From assembly GCA_016235025.1 (NCBI GenBank), contig JACRMV010000001.1, positions 744,001 to 808,000 on the forward strand: a stretch of DNA of 64,000 nt, given 5' to 3'. Position 1 is the stretch's first letter. Each line of letters begins with the position of its first letter. The position numbers and the translations under genes were made by a program. Shown piece by piece: positions 24,614-35,618 of this stretch. The notes beneath the pieces are model-generated. The model saw only the letters and a list, made by a program, of their open reading frames with translations, was not told where the DNA came from and searched no databases. The stretch is from Rhodocyclales bacterium. Lineage in GTDB: Bacteria; Pseudomonadota; Gammaproteobacteria; Burkholderiales; Rhodocyclaceae.

Positions 24614-25975
24614 ATGTCAAATCACAAACCCAATTTTGGTCCGGCTCCAACTGCTCCGGCTGCGGTGTCGTTTACCGAAGCATTTCGCTTCTGGCTCAAG
24701 CTCGGTTTTATCAGCTTCGGCGGACCGGCCGGACAGATTGCCATCATGCACCAGGAACTGGTGGAGAATCGTCGCTGGATTTCCGAACGGCGTTTCCTGC
24801 ATGCCCTCAATTACTGCATGGTGCTGCCTGGCCCGGAAGCCCAGCAACTGGCGACTTATATCGGCTGGCTAATGCATCGCACCCGTGGTGGCATCATCGC
24901 CGGAGTCTTGTTCATCCTTCCTTCCCTGTTCATCCTGATCGCCCTGTCCTGGGTCTATATTGCCTTTGGTGATGCGCCACTGGTAAGCGGGTTGTTTTAT
25001 GGCATCAAGCCAGCCATTACCGCAATCGTCGTCCAGGCCGCACACCGCATCGGCTCGCGCGCCTTGCAAAACAACCTCCTGTGGGCCGTGGCAGCAGCTT
25101 CCTTTGTCGCCATATTCGCTCTCGACGTGCCCTTTCCCGCCATCATCGCTAGCGCCGCCTTGATTGGCTATATCGGCGGGTGCCTGGTTCCCGACAAGTT
25201 CAAGGCCGGCAACGGCTACAACAAAGCCAGCAAATCATTCGGCCCAGCGCTCATCGATGACGATACCCCGACACCCGAGCATGCCTTGTTCAAATGGCGA
25301 CGCCTGCTTGAGGTTGCCATCATCGGCGGCTTGTTGTGGTCGATTCCCATGGGACTGCTGGCGGCCACCTGCGGCTGGAACCATACCCTGACACAGATGG
25401 GCTGGTTCTTCACCAAGGCGGCACTGCTGACTTTCGGTGGCGCCTACGCGGTACTGCCTTACGTCTACCAAGGTGCGGTCGGACACTATGGGTGGCTCAC
25501 CCCAACACAGATGATCGACGGGTTGGCGCTAGGCGAAACCACACCTGGACCACTGATCATGGTGGTCGCTTTCGTCGGCTTCGTGGGTGGCTATGTCAAG
25601 GCACTCTTCGGCCCGGACAGCCTGTTTCTCGCTGGGGCAGTGGCGGCCTCGCTGGTGACCTGGTTTACCTTCCTGCCCTCCTTCATTTTCATTCTGAGCG
25701 GCGGCCCCCTGATCGAAACGACCCACAACGACCTCAAGTTCACTGCGCCGCTTACTGCCATCACCGCTGCGGTAGTCGGCGTAATCCTGAATCTGGCCTT
25801 GTTCTTTGGCTACCATGTGCTGTGGCCCAAGGGCTTTGCCGGCAGCCTCGACTGGGTTTCAGCCGTAATCGCACTGGGCGCGGCAATCGCGCTGTTTCGT
25901 TTCAAACACAACGTAACCCATGTCATCGCGACTTGCGCGGTGCTGGGACTGCTGATCAAAGTAGGGCTCGCATGA
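24614..25975 (+). CDS. chrA: Chromate transporter, ChrA/CHR family
   Basis: FWLKLGFISFGGPAGQIAIMHQELVENRRWIS; duplicated CHR domains with GGAYAVLPY. Confidence 0.9.
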   Translation: MSNHKPNFGPAPTAPAAVSFTEAFRFWLKLGFISFGGPAGQIAIMHQELVENRRWISERRFLHALNYCMVLPGPEAQQLATYIGWLMHRTRGGIIAGVLFILPSLFILIALSWVYIAFGDAPLVSGLFYGIKPAITAIVVQAAHRIGSRALQNNLLWAVAAASFVAIFALDVPFPAIIASAALIGYIGGCLVPDKFKAGNGYNKASKSFGPALIDDDTPTPEHALFKWRRLLEVAIIGGLLWSIPMGLLAATCGWNHTLTQMGWFFTKAALLTFGGAYAVLPYVYQGAVGHYGWLTPTQMIDGLALGETTPGPLIMVVAFVGFVGGYVKALFGPDSLFLAGAVAASLVTWFTFLPSFIFILSGGPLIETTHNDLKFTAPLTAITAAVVGVILNLALFFGYHVLWPKGFAGSLDWVSAVIALGAAIALFRFKHNVTHVIATCAVLGLLIKVGLA

Positions 25976-26030
25976 ACACACCCGCCTCCCCGTCACAGGC
26001 AGGTTTCATCGCTCATGCTGTGGCCAGATT

Positions 26031-27236
26031 TCAGAACCGCTCGAAAATCCCCGCCGCGCCCATGCCGGTGCCGACGCACATCGTCACCATGCCATAGCGG
26101 CCGCCGGTGCGCTGGAGTCCATGCAGCACGGTCGCGGTGCGGATGGCGCCGGTGGCGCCGAGCGGATGGCCGAGGGCAATCGCCCCGCCCAGCGGATTCA
26201 CCTTCTCCGGATTCAATCCCAACTCGCGCATCACCGCCAGCGACTGGGCGGCAAAGGCTTCGTTAAGTTCAATCCAGTCCAGGCTATCCTGAGCAAGGCC
26301 GGTTTGCTGCAACACTTTCGGAATCGCCGCGATCGGGCCGATACCCATGATTTCCGGCGCCACGCCGGCGACGGCAAAACCGACGAAGCGCGCCAGCGGC
26401 GTCAGGTTATGCTCCTTCAATACACGTTCCGAAACCAGCAGCACGGCGCCCGCACCATCCGACATCTGCGAGGAATTGCCGGCTGTCACCGAACCGCGGG
26501 CATGGAACACCGGCTTCAACTTTGCCAGCTTGTCGAGCGTCGAATCCGGACGCGGCCCTTCGTCGGTATCCGCCACGCGTTCGCGAATCCGCACCGTGCC
26601 GGTCGCCAGGTCAGGCAGATGCTCGCGAATCGGATAGGGCGAGATTTCCGCCTTGAAATGCCCGGCGGCAATCGCCGCGCAGGCTTTCTGATGGGAAGCC
26701 AGGGCGAACGCATCCTGATCTTCGCGGCTGATCTTCCACTGGCTCGCCACGTTCTCGGCGGTCAGTCCCATGCCGTAGGCAATGCCGAGATTCTCCTCTT
26801 TCGTGAACACCTCCGGATTGATCGCCAGCTTGTTGCCCGTCATCTGCGGCATTACGCTCATCGACTCGGTGCCGGCGGCAATCATCACATCGGCCAGGCC
26901 CAGCCGGATCTGGTCGGCCGCATTCGCCACCGCCTGCAAGCCCGAGGAGCAGAAGCGATTGATGGTAATGCCCGGCACGGTATTTGGCAGGCCGGCGAGC
27001 AGCAGGCCGATACGGGCGACATTCATGCCCTGTTCCGCTTCCGGCATGGCGCAGCCGACGATGACATCGCCGATGCGCGCCGGATCGATACCGGGTACCT
27101 GCGCCATCACCGACCGGATCGCATGCGCGAGCATGTCGTCCGGCCGCACATTCCTGAACATGCCATTGCGTCGCGCCACGGGCAGCCGGGTCGCGGCGAC
27201 GATGTAGGCCTCCTGAATCTGTCTTGTCGTAGTCAT
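26031..27236 (-). CDS. Acetyl-CoA acyltransferase (thiolase)
   Basis: [44 protein letters not shown]. Confidence 0.94.
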   Translation of the reverse strand: MTTTRQIQEAYIVAATRLPVARRNGMFRNVRPDDMLAHAIRSVMAQVPGIDPARIGDVIVGCAMPEAEQGMNVARIGLLLAGLPNTVPGITINRFCSSGLQAVANAADQIRLGLADVMIAAGTESMSVMPQMTGNKLAINPEVFTKEENLGIAYGMGLTAENVASQWKISREDQDAFALASHQKACAAIAAGHFKAEISPYPIREHLPDLATGTVRIRERVADTDEGPRPDSTLDKLAKLKPVFHARGSVTAGNSSQMSDGAGAVLLVSERVLKEHNLTPLARFVGFAVAGVAPEIMGIGPIAAIPKVLQQTGLAQDSLDWIELNEAFAAQSLAVMRELGLNPEKVNPLGGAIALGHPLGATGAIRTATVLHGLQRTGGRYGMVTMCVGTGMGAAGIFERF

Positions 27237-27249
27237 GTCTCTGGCTTTC

Positions 27250-29649
27250 TCAATTGCGCAAGGGTTTGCCGGTTTCCATCATCTGCGCGATCCGTGCCTG
27301 CGTTTCCGGCGTTCGCAACAGCGCCATGAATTCCCGTCGCTCGACCGTCAGCAGCCAGTCCTCATCGACGCGGCTGCCGGCCTCCACTTCACCACCGCAC
27401 AGCGCTACCGCCGCCGCCCGGGCAACCTTGTAGTCATGCGCGGAAATCATCGCGCCGGCCTTCATGTTGGTCAGCATCATCTCGAAATTGGCGATGCCGC
27501 CGCGGCCGGCCACCGGGATGCCGCGCGCCCTCAATGGCGGCGCGTAACCGGCTTCGGCCAGCGCGCGCGCTTCCTTGAGCGCCACATGCAGTAATTCATG
27601 GGGATTGAAAATTACCGTATCGGAAGCCCGCGCAAAACCGTAGTCGACGGCCTCCAGTGCGCTCTTGCCCACCTTGGCCAGCGCAATCGTCTGGAATACC
27701 GGCTGCAGGAAATTCATCAGCTCGCCAGGCGTCGCCGACTGCGCCGCCCATTCCGCCGCGCGCAAGGCGAATTCCTTGCAGCCGCCGCCCCCGGGAATCA
27801 GGCCGACGCCGGCCTCGACCAGGCCAATATAGCTTTCCAGCGCCAGCACGCGTTTTGTCGCATGCATCGCGAATTCGCAACCGCCGCCGAGCGCCATGCC
27901 CTGCACCGCCGCCACCACCGGAATCTGGGCATACTTCAGCGACATCGTGGCCTGCTGGAACCGCTCTATCATCTTTTCCAGCAGGTCGAACTGGCCTGCG
28001 GCGCAGGCCGCGCTGATCTGCTTCAGATTGGCGCCGACCGCAAACGGCGCCTCATGCCACAGCACTACACCGTCAAGCGTCCGTTCCGCCTGGGCGATGG
28101 CAGCCAGCACGCCATCGAGCACCTCGTCGCCAATCGCATGCATCTTCGACTTGAACGACAGGATGCCGATGCCGGCGTCAACTTCCGGCAGCCGCCACAA
28201 GCGCACACCATCGTTCTCGAACAGTGTCTCTCCCGATTTTTCCGGCAGCCGTGCCGTCTCGCCAAGCACACTTTCCGGGAACAACTGGCGTTGATACACA
28301 GGCAACGCGGAACGTGAAGCATAGGTATTGCGGGATGCTGCCCACGAGCCTTGCGGCGCATGCACGCCCATCCGCCCAGTCTCTAGTACCCAGGCAGGCA
28401 AGGGCGCAGTACTCATCGCCTTGCCGGCCGCGATATCCGCATCGATCGCCGCCGCAATCACCGGCCATCCGGCCGCCTGCCAGGTCTCGAATGGCCCCTG
28501 TGCCCAGCCAAACCCCCAGCGCATCGCCAGATCGAGATCGCGGGCATTGTCGGCAATGTGTTCCAACTGCACCGCACAGTAATGGAACACATCGCGGAAG
28601 ATGGCCCAGAGGAACTGCGCCTGCGGATGGTTCGAAGCCTTCAGCGCGGCGAACTTCTCGGCCGGATTCCTGATCTTGAGCAACTCCTCGAGTTCGGCGG
28701 CGACTTCTCCCCTGGCTATGCGGTAGTCCCGCAGCCCCAGGTCCAGCACCTGGATTTCCTTGCCCTGCTTGCGAAAAATTCCGCAGCGGGTCTTCTGCCC
28801 CAGCGCACCCTGCCCGATCAGCGCGGCAAGCCATGGCGGGACGGCAAAATGCGCATGCCACGGATCATCCGGCAAGGTCTCCTGCATGGTCCGGATGACA
28901 TGCGCCAGCGTATCCAGCCCGACCACATCGGCCGTGCGGTAGGTGGCGCTCTTCGGCCGGCCAATCTTGGGACCGGTCAGCGCATCGACCTCGTCGAAGC
29001 TCAGACCAAAGACGGCGGTATGGTGCATCACCGCCAGAATTGAAAATACGCCGACGCGATTGGCGACAAAATTCGGCGTATCCAAAGCGCGAATCACACC
29101 CTTGCCCAGCCGCGAGGTGAGCCAGGTTTCCAGCGCATCCAGCATGCCGGCATCGCTGCTGCGGGTAGGGATGATCTCGACCAGCGTCATGTAACGCGGT
29201 GGATTGAAAAAATGGATGCCGCAGAAATGCGGTCGCACGGCCTCCGGCAATCCCTCGGCCAGTGCATTGATCGACAGGCCCGAGGTATTCGATGCGAGAA
29301 CGGCTGTGCTCGAAAGGTGCGGCGCGATCCGGGCGTAGAGATCGTGTTTCCAGTCCATCCGTTCGGCAATCGCCTCGATCACCAGATCACACCCGGCCAG
29401 CAGCGGCAGGTGTTCGTCATAGTTCGCGGCATCGATGAACTGTGCCCGGCCGGCGCTCGCCAGCGGCGCCGGTTCCAGTTTCTTCAGGCCATCGAGGGCT
29501 TTGTTCACCACGCCGTTCTTGTCACCGTCCTTCGCCGGCAGGTCGAACAGCAACACCGGCACATCGGCATTCGCCAAGTGCGCCGCGATCTGCGCTCCCA
29601 TCACGCCGGCTCCCAGCACGGCGGCCTTTTTCACAATCAGTTTGTTCAA
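27250..29649 (-). CDS. 3-hydroxyacyl-CoA dehydrogenase/enoyl-CoA hydratase fusion
   Basis: AAVLGAGVMGAQIAAHLANA Rossmann motif; C-terminal crotonase part VQGMALGGGCEFAMHA. Confidence 0.93.
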   Translation of the reverse strand: MNKLIVKKAAVLGAGVMGAQIAAHLANADVPVLLFDLPAKDGDKNGVVNKALDGLKKLEPAPLASAGRAQFIDAANYDEHLPLLAGCDLVIEAIAERMDWKHDLYARIAPHLSSTAVLASNTSGLSINALAEGLPEAVRPHFCGIHFFNPPRYMTLVEIIPTRSSDAGMLDALETWLTSRLGKGVIRALDTPNFVANRVGVFSILAVMHHTAVFGLSFDEVDALTGPKIGRPKSATYRTADVVGLDTLAHVIRTMQETLPDDPWHAHFAVPPWLAALIGQGALGQKTRCGIFRKQGKEIQVLDLGLRDYRIARGEVAAELEELLKIRNPAEKFAALKASNHPQAQFLWAIFRDVFHYCAVQLEHIADNARDLDLAMRWGFGWAQGPFETWQAAGWPVIAAAIDADIAAGKAMSTAPLPAWVLETGRMGVHAPQGSWAASRNTYASRSALPVYQRQLFPESVLGETARLPEKSGETLFENDGVRLWRLPEVDAGIGILSFKSKMHAIGDEVLDGVLAAIAQAERTLDGVVLWHEAPFAVGANLKQISAACAAGQFDLLEKMIERFQQATMSLKYAQIPVVAAVQGMALGGGCEFAMHATKRVLALESYIGLVEAGVGLIPGGGGCKEFALRAAEWAAQSATPGELMNFLQPVFQTIALAKVGKSALEAVDYGFARASDTVIFNPHELLHVALKEARALAEAGYAPPLRARGIPVAGRGGIANFEMMLTNMKAGAMISAHDYKVARAAAVALCGGEVEAGSRVDEDWLLTVERREFMALLRTPETQARIAQMMETGKPLRN

Positions 29650-29687
29650 GTGCTGCTCCTTTCAATGCGTTGCATCCATCCTGCGGG

Positions 29688-31085
29688 TCAAAGGTTATGG
29701 GTATATTGCACCGCAAGGATATCCACCGCATTCGAATATGTGCCATCAAGCAAGCCTTTCGATGCGGTATCGGCGCCTTGTCCGTTGTTTAAAATCGTGG
29801 AATCACGGACGAAGAGATGCGAATAACCGACGTCGATCACACCCGTTTTCGAGAGCTTGTATTGCGCCCCGAACGAGAGCCACCAGCGATTGTTGTCCGG
29901 CAGTCGCGGCGTGCGGTAGTTGTCCTTGTCCACCGGCGACTGGTCATACGCGGTACCCATGCGCAGCTTCAAGGCATCGCTGTACTGGTAATTGGCACCG
30001 AGGGCAACGCGCCAGGTATTGCGCCAGTTTTCCTGGGTATGACTGAGCGTCGTGCCGGTCAGGGCGCCATCGGTGCGTACCGCATCGAGTTTTGGAATCT
30101 TGGCCCAGCCGGTCCACGACAGGTCGCCCAGCAGTTCCCAGCGGTCGTTGAGCTTGTGCTCGCCGCTGAAAATCCAGGTATCCGGCAATTTGACATCCAG
30201 CTTGATTCCGCCGTTGTACAGACCTCCGGCAATGACAGCATTGGCCGGCACGTTCAGGCCTCCGGCTGTCGTCACCGTCGGGTTCTGGAATGCCGCCCGT
30301 CCCGTGACCGTGTATTTGATCGCCGAACGATAGGACAGGCCGAGGCGCGTCGCGTCCGACACCTGGAACATCGCGCCGAGGTTGTAGCCCCAGCCGGTAT
30401 CGTCGCCTTTCAGCTCAACAGAGGATTCATAGTTGTTCAAAGCACCACCGCCACATGCCGCAGCACCGCCTGGCGCCGATAAGAACGCAATATTGCTGCA
30501 CACCACCCCCCCGGCATTCGCCGCACTGGTCAACCGCGCTTTAAGCCGCTGCCAGCTGACGCCGGCACCGAGGGAAACCCTGTCATTCACTTTAAAGGCC
30601 AGCGTCGGGTTGATGTTGAGGGTTTTGACGTCCGAGGTCACGCCATGGAAACGCCCCACCCAGTTGCTGTCGTACTCGGTTTTCAGGCCGAACGGCGCAT
30701 TGATGCCGAGACCAACCGACCACTGTGGATTCAAGGGCATCGAGAAGTACAGGCTGGGGACAAAGGCCAGGCCACCAACCTGCCCGCCATTGCCGCCCTG
30801 ACCTGTAATCAGTGCCGGATTGGTGCTGTTGCGGTTGGAAAACCGGCTGTCGACATCGATCGCATTGACCGCTGCCACAACCTGCATGCCGGGCAGATAC
30901 GTCAGGCCGGCAGGGTTGAAATAGATCGTACTGGCGTCCGCGGCGACCGCGGCCGAGCCGGCATACGCATTGCCCAGGCCACTGGCATTCTGCTCCAGCA
31001 ACTGAAGCCCTGCCGCACCGGCCGATCCGGCAAATGCGGCCATCAAAAGCACCGGTATCAGGCGCTGAGAATTATATTTTTTCAT
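29688..31085 (-). CDS. OmpP1/FadL-family outer membrane transporter
   Basis: MKKYNSQRLIPVLLMAAFAGSAGAAGLQLLEQNASGLGNAYAGSAA. Confidence 0.92.
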   Translation of the reverse strand: MKKYNSQRLIPVLLMAAFAGSAGAAGLQLLEQNASGLGNAYAGSAAVAADASTIYFNPAGLTYLPGMQVVAAVNAIDVDSRFSNRNSTNPALITGQGGNGGQVGGLAFVPSLYFSMPLNPQWSVGLGINAPFGLKTEYDSNWVGRFHGVTSDVKTLNINPTLAFKVNDRVSLGAGVSWQRLKARLTSAANAGGVVCSNIAFLSAPGGAAACGGGALNNYESSVELKGDDTGWGYNLGAMFQVSDATRLGLSYRSAIKYTVTGRAAFQNPTVTTAGGLNVPANAVIAGGLYNGGIKLDVKLPDTWIFSGEHKLNDRWELLGDLSWTGWAKIPKLDAVRTDGALTGTTLSHTQENWRNTWRVALGANYQYSDALKLRMGTAYDQSPVDKDNYRTPRLPDNNRWWLSFGAQYKLSKTGVIDVGYSHLFVRDSTILNNGQGADTASKGLLDGTYSNAVDILAVQYTHNL

Positions 31086-31171
31086 TGTCCCTTTTTTATT
31101 GTTCACGTTCCGGAACCATCCCTGCACGCCGTTACACCGGTCATTTCACCACAACACGGTGCCATTTGCCG

Positions 31172-33580
31172 TCACATCCCCTGCGGCGCCGTGTCACCCG
31201 CGCCGAGTTTTTCACCGGTGCTGCCAGCAGCTCCTGCATCAGCTTCCGGCACAGTGCTCCTCCCTCTTGCCAGACCAAAATCGAACGCAAAGTCATCGAC
31301 GCGCACTACCCTGTCGCGCAAGGCATTGCGGTGTTCCATGCAGTCGTGCTCCTGCGCCGTGATGATGCCGCAGGCAAAGGCGGCGCTGGCGATGTCGCGC
31401 ACGTTGCCCAGCGGATTGCCGGCAAAGCGTCCCGCCTTTTCGGCTTCACGGATTTTTGCCTCGATGGGCTCCGCCGCCAGCGTCGCCGCCAGCGCCTGCT
31501 CGATCGCGCCGACCGGTTCGGCGTCGGTTTGCGGCACGAAACATTCGGCGGTCAGCCGGTCGCGGGTCGCCGAGGGCTGGATCAAGAGACTGGCGACCTG
31601 GTGCCCAAGATCGTCGGACGGAACCACATAGGGGTGTCCCCAGGGGAAAACCATCCGATACAGCAGGCCGCCAATCCAGCGATTGGGGAAGTTCGCAATT
31701 ACGCCATCGAACGCCTGCTGCGTCTTGTAGATCGCATCCCAGATCGCCCAGTGCGCGAGCGGCGCATCGGCGCATTGCCGGCCTTCGGCTTCGTAGCGTT
31801 TCAAGGTGCAGGAGATCAGGTACATCTGCGACAGCGCATCGCCAAGCCGGGCGGAAAGCTTCTCGCGGCGCTTGACTCCGCCGCCAAGCACCAGCAGCGA
31901 GACATCGGCGAGAAAGGCAAAAGCGGCGGAAAAGCGCGTCAGTTGCTGGTAATAGCGGCGCATCTCGGGGGCGACGTCGGCCTCCAGCGAAACAAAGTGC
32001 GAACCGGTCATCCCCAGCCACAGGGTACACAGGCCATTCCTGATGGCATAGGCGGCATGCGCCCACAGCGCCTGGTCGAAGTCGACCAGCCCCTGCCGGT
32101 GGTCCGGATGCTGCGCTGCATGCATCTCGGCCAGCAGGTAAGGATGGCAGCGGATTGCGCCCTGACCGAAGATGATCAGGCTGCGGGTCAGGATGTTCGC
32201 CCCCTCGACGGTGATGCTGATCGGAATCTGCTGGTAGGCGCGGCCGAGGAAGTTCGCCGGGCCGAGGCAGATGCCTTTGCCGCCGAGCACATCCATGCCG
32301 TCATTGACCACCTGCCGCGCCCGCTCCGTCACATGGTATTTGGCGATGGCGGAAACCACCGACGGCTTCTCGCCCAGATCGACCGCTCCGGCCGTCATGG
32401 TACGCACGGCATCGACCATGTAGGTATAGGCGCCGATGCGCGTCAGCGCCTCTTCAATGCCCTCGAACTTGCCGATGGCCATCTTGAACTGGCTGCGCAC
32501 GCGGGCATAGCCGCCGACCGCGCGCGCGGTGATTTGCGCCATGCCGGTGTTCGACGAGGGCAGCGAGATCGAGCGCCCCGCCGCCAGCGATTCCATCAGC
32601 ATGCGCCAGCCCTGGCCGGCCATCGCCGGGCCGCCGATGATGAAATCGAGCGGCATGAAGACATCCTGCCCGGAAGTCGGCCCGTTCATGAACATCGCAT
32701 TGAGCGGGAAATGGCGGCGGCCGATGACCACACCGGGATGATCGCGCGGCACCAGCGCGCAGGTAATGCCGATATCCTTTTTGTCGCCCAGCAGACCATC
32801 GGGGTCGAACAGGTGGAACGCCAGACCAAGCACCGTACACACCGGCGCCAGCGTGATGTAGCGCTTGTCCCAGGTGACGCGCATGCCGATGACTTCACTG
32901 CCCTGCCAGAGCCCCATGCAGACGATGCCGCAATCGGGAATCGCGGCGGCATCGGAACCGGCCCAGGGGCTGGTCAGGGCGAAGGCTGGCACGTCGACGC
33001 CCTGCGCCAGACGCGGCAGATAATGGTTTTTCTGCTCGTCGGTGCCGTAGTGCAACAGCAATTCCGCCGGGCCGAGTGAATTCGGCACCATCACCGAAAC
33101 CGCCAGCGCCGAAGAGCGTGTCGATACCTTGGTGATCACCTGCGAGTGCGCATAGGCGGAAAATTCCAGGCCGCCATAGCGCTTCGGAATAATCATGCCG
33201 AGGAAACCTTTTTGCTTCAGGTAAGCCCAGGCCACCTCGGGCAGATCGTGGAGTTCGTGCGTTACCTGCCAGTCATCGACCAGGCGGCAGGCTTCCTCCA
33301 CCTCGTTATCCATGAAGGCCTGTTCTTCCGGCGTCAGCTTCGGCGCCGGATAGGCCAGGAGTTTTTTCCAGTCGGGATTGCCGCGGAACAACTCCCCTTC
33401 CCACCAGACCGTTCCCGCTTCCAGCGCTTCGCGCTCGGTATCCGACATCTGCGGCAACAGCTTGCGATAAGCCGCGAACAAGGGCGCACTCAGCAGTGCA
33501 CGACGCAAGGGACGCACCACCACCAGAGCGACAAGGGCAGCAGCAACGAACACCAGTGCCAAGGCAAGACTCACCGCCAC
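31172..33580 (-). CDS. Acyl-CoA dehydrogenase, long FadE-like
   Basis: 802 aa; GMIIPKRYGGLEFSAYAHSQV, FALTSPWAGSDAA, EGANILTRSLIIFGQGA. Confidence 0.92.
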   Translation of the reverse strand: MAVSLALALVFVAAALVALVVVRPLRRALLSAPLFAAYRKLLPQMSDTEREALEAGTVWWEGELFRGNPDWKKLLAYPAPKLTPEEQAFMDNEVEEACRLVDDWQVTHELHDLPEVAWAYLKQKGFLGMIIPKRYGGLEFSAYAHSQVITKVSTRSSALAVSVMVPNSLGPAELLLHYGTDEQKNHYLPRLAQGVDVPAFALTSPWAGSDAAAIPDCGIVCMGLWQGSEVIGMRVTWDKRYITLAPVCTVLGLAFHLFDPDGLLGDKKDIGITCALVPRDHPGVVIGRRHFPLNAMFMNGPTSGQDVFMPLDFIIGGPAMAGQGWRMLMESLAAGRSISLPSSNTGMAQITARAVGGYARVRSQFKMAIGKFEGIEEALTRIGAYTYMVDAVRTMTAGAVDLGEKPSVVSAIAKYHVTERARQVVNDGMDVLGGKGICLGPANFLGRAYQQIPISITVEGANILTRSLIIFGQGAIRCHPYLLAEMHAAQHPDHRQGLVDFDQALWAHAAYAIRNGLCTLWLGMTGSHFVSLEADVAPEMRRYYQQLTRFSAAFAFLADVSLLVLGGGVKRREKLSARLGDALSQMYLISCTLKRYEAEGRQCADAPLAHWAIWDAIYKTQQAFDGVIANFPNRWIGGLLYRMVFPWGHPYVVPSDDLGHQVASLLIQPSATRDRLTAECFVPQTDAEPVGAIEQALAATLAAEPIEAKIREAEKAGRFAGNPLGNVRDIASAAFACGIITAQEHDCMEHRNALRDRVVRVDDFAFDFGLARGRSTVPEADAGAAGSTGEKLGAGDTAPQGM
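31188..31212. repeat. Dispersed 24-bp element forming the acyl-CoA dehydrogenase C-terminus
   Basis: GCCGTGTCACCCGCGCCGAGTTTTT; sense strand reads EKLGAGDTAPQGM-stop. Confidence 0.7.
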
Positions 33581-33736
33581 CTCCTTTTATCGAATTTACG
33601 GCGCGTTGATCAGCACTCCGTCATTCATGGTTTTGCCTACTATATCCCATGCGAGGCGAATTGCAGCCCCGGCGTCCGACGCAAGGTTTTCCCTTATAGT
33701 GCAAGGGATGCGATCTCTTTCAAATGGACTCCCGAC

Positions 33737-34951
33737 ATGAACGACATCATCATCATTGGCGCCGGACTGGCCGGACTGACCGTAGCCGAGACGCTGCGTG
33801 CAGAAGGCCATGCCGGAACAATCACCCTGCTGGGCGCTGAACCCTATCCGCCCTACCACCGGCCGCCTCTCTCGAAAGGTTACCTGCTGGGGCAAACCAC
33901 CGAGGCGCATGTGATGATGCGCGCGCCGGAAATGCTGGCGAAGAAAAACATCACGCTGAAAGTCGGCGCTGGCGTCACGGCGATTGACCGCAGCGCACGG
34001 ACAATTACCCTGGCCGACGGCTCGACGCTGGCTTATGACGGCCTTGCGCTGTGCACCGGCTCACGCCTGCGCGCCCTGCCGCTTGCCGGCGCCGAGTGGC
34101 GGGGTGTGCATGGCCTGCGTTCGCTGGATGATGCGAAAGCCATCGCGGCGGCACTGGAAACAGTACAGAACATGGTGGTCATCGGCGGCGGCTTCATCGG
34201 CCTCGAAATCGCTGCTGCCGCACGCAAGAAAGGGAAACAGGTCACCGTGCTGGAAGCCGCCGACCGCCTGATGGCTCGCGTTGTCTCGCCGCCCATCTCG
34301 CAGTTCTATCTCGATCTGCACAGCGAGCATGGCGTCGATATCGTGCTCGGGGCCAAAGTGACGGAACTGCTTGGCAACAACGGACAGATCGCCGCCGTCA
34401 GAACCGCCGACGGTCGCGAATTCCCGGCCGGACTGCTGATCGTCGGCATCGGCGTCATCGCCAATGTCGAACTGGCGCAAGCCGCAGGGCTGGAAGTCGA
34501 TGGCGGCATCGTGGTCGATGCCTGCAGCCGCACGGCCGATCCGGCCATCGTCGCCGCCGGCGACTGCACCCTGCGGCGACTGGAAGACGGCCGCCTGTTG
34601 CGCCTCGAATCGGTACAGAATGCGACGGAACAGGCCAAGTCCGCCGCCTTCGCGCTGCTCGGCAAGGAGCGGCCATTTACCGCCGCACCGTGGTTTTGGT
34701 CCGACCAATATGACATCAAGCTGCAGATGATCGGGCTGACGGTGGGCTTCGATCAGGCCGTCCTGCGCGGCAAACCGGAAGAGCGGAAGTTCTCGGCCTT
34801 CTATTACCGCGACGGCAAGCTCCTCGCCATCGACTCGATCAACCAGCCAGCCGACCACATGACCGGCCGCAGGCTCTTCGAACAGGGCGTATCGCCAACG
34901 CCGGAGCAGGCGGCCGATACCGGTTTTGCGCTGAACGTGCTGCTCAGTTAG
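33737..34951 (+). CDS. FAD-dependent NAD(P)H:ferredoxin reductase-type oxidoreductase
   Basis: MNDIIIIGAGLAGLTVAETLRAEGH, VVIGGGFIGLEIAAAARKKGKQVTVLE, VAAGDCT. Confidence 0.92.
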   Translation: MNDIIIIGAGLAGLTVAETLRAEGHAGTITLLGAEPYPPYHRPPLSKGYLLGQTTEAHVMMRAPEMLAKKNITLKVGAGVTAIDRSARTITLADGSTLAYDGLALCTGSRLRALPLAGAEWRGVHGLRSLDDAKAIAAALETVQNMVVIGGGFIGLEIAAAARKKGKQVTVLEAADRLMARVVSPPISQFYLDLHSEHGVDIVLGAKVTELLGNNGQIAAVRTADGREFPAGLLIVGIGVIANVELAQAAGLEVDGGIVVDACSRTADPAIVAAGDCTLRRLEDGRLLRLESVQNATEQAKSAAFALLGKERPFTAAPWFWSDQYDIKLQMIGLTVGFDQAVLRGKPEERKFSAFYYRDGKLLAIDSINQPADHMTGRRLFEQGVSPTPEQAADTGFALNVLLS

Positions 34952-35405
34952 CCGCAGGCGGAGCGCCCGCCGGGGCGGCGTTCTGCCGCTGCTCACGGCG
35001 TTCTTCGCGACGCTCCTTCATCTTCTCCCGCATCTGCGCTTTCTTTTCCTCACAAGCCTTCGGATCGGCCGCGCACTGCTTCTTCATTTCTTCGTGCCGC
35101 GCCTTCATTTCCGCGCATTCTTGCGGATGCTCGGCGCACATTTTTTCGCGCATCTTCTCCCGATGTTCCTGACGGATTTCCTTGCAGTGCGCGGGGTCCT
35201 TTTCGCAGGCGGCACGCACCTCTTCATGTTCCTTCTTCATGCGCTCCTTCATCTCGGCGCATTTTTCCGGGTTCGCCGCGCAGTGCTTTTGCATTCTTTC
35301 GCGCATTTCTTCGCGCTGCATACCCGGGCCGCTGCCGGCAGGAGGTTCGGCATACGCGAGGGAAACTCCGGCAGCCAGCATCAATGCAACAAACAATTTG
35401 GTCAT
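34944..35405 (-). CDS. Small secreted Cys-pair, Lys/Glu/Arg-rich helical repeat protein
   Basis: Signal peptide MTKLFVALMLAAGVSLAYA; four C-x6-C repeats; ATG 35405 preceded by AGGAG. Confidence 0.75.
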   Translation of the reverse strand: MTKLFVALMLAAGVSLAYAEPPAGSGPGMQREEMRERMQKHCAANPEKCAEMKERMKKEHEEVRAACEKDPAHCKEIRQEHREKMREKMCAEHPQECAEMKARHEEMKKQCAADPKACEEKKAQMREKMKERREERREQRQNAAPAGAPPAAN

Positions 35406-35618
35406 GGTATTTCTCCTTTTGAAAATCAGATCACAAAATTCGATGACGAAACCGGGCGTTTGCATGCACGGCAAACTGGACACCGACATCATGGCACCGA
35501 TGCTACCGTATCGATGTAAGCAGAAACTCTCCATCTGAAAGAAACCGTAACTCCATGTTTCAAGTAGGGGTAAACATCGCCCCGGAGCGCCGCAAATCGC
35601 CTTAAACCTCTTGCCCAT

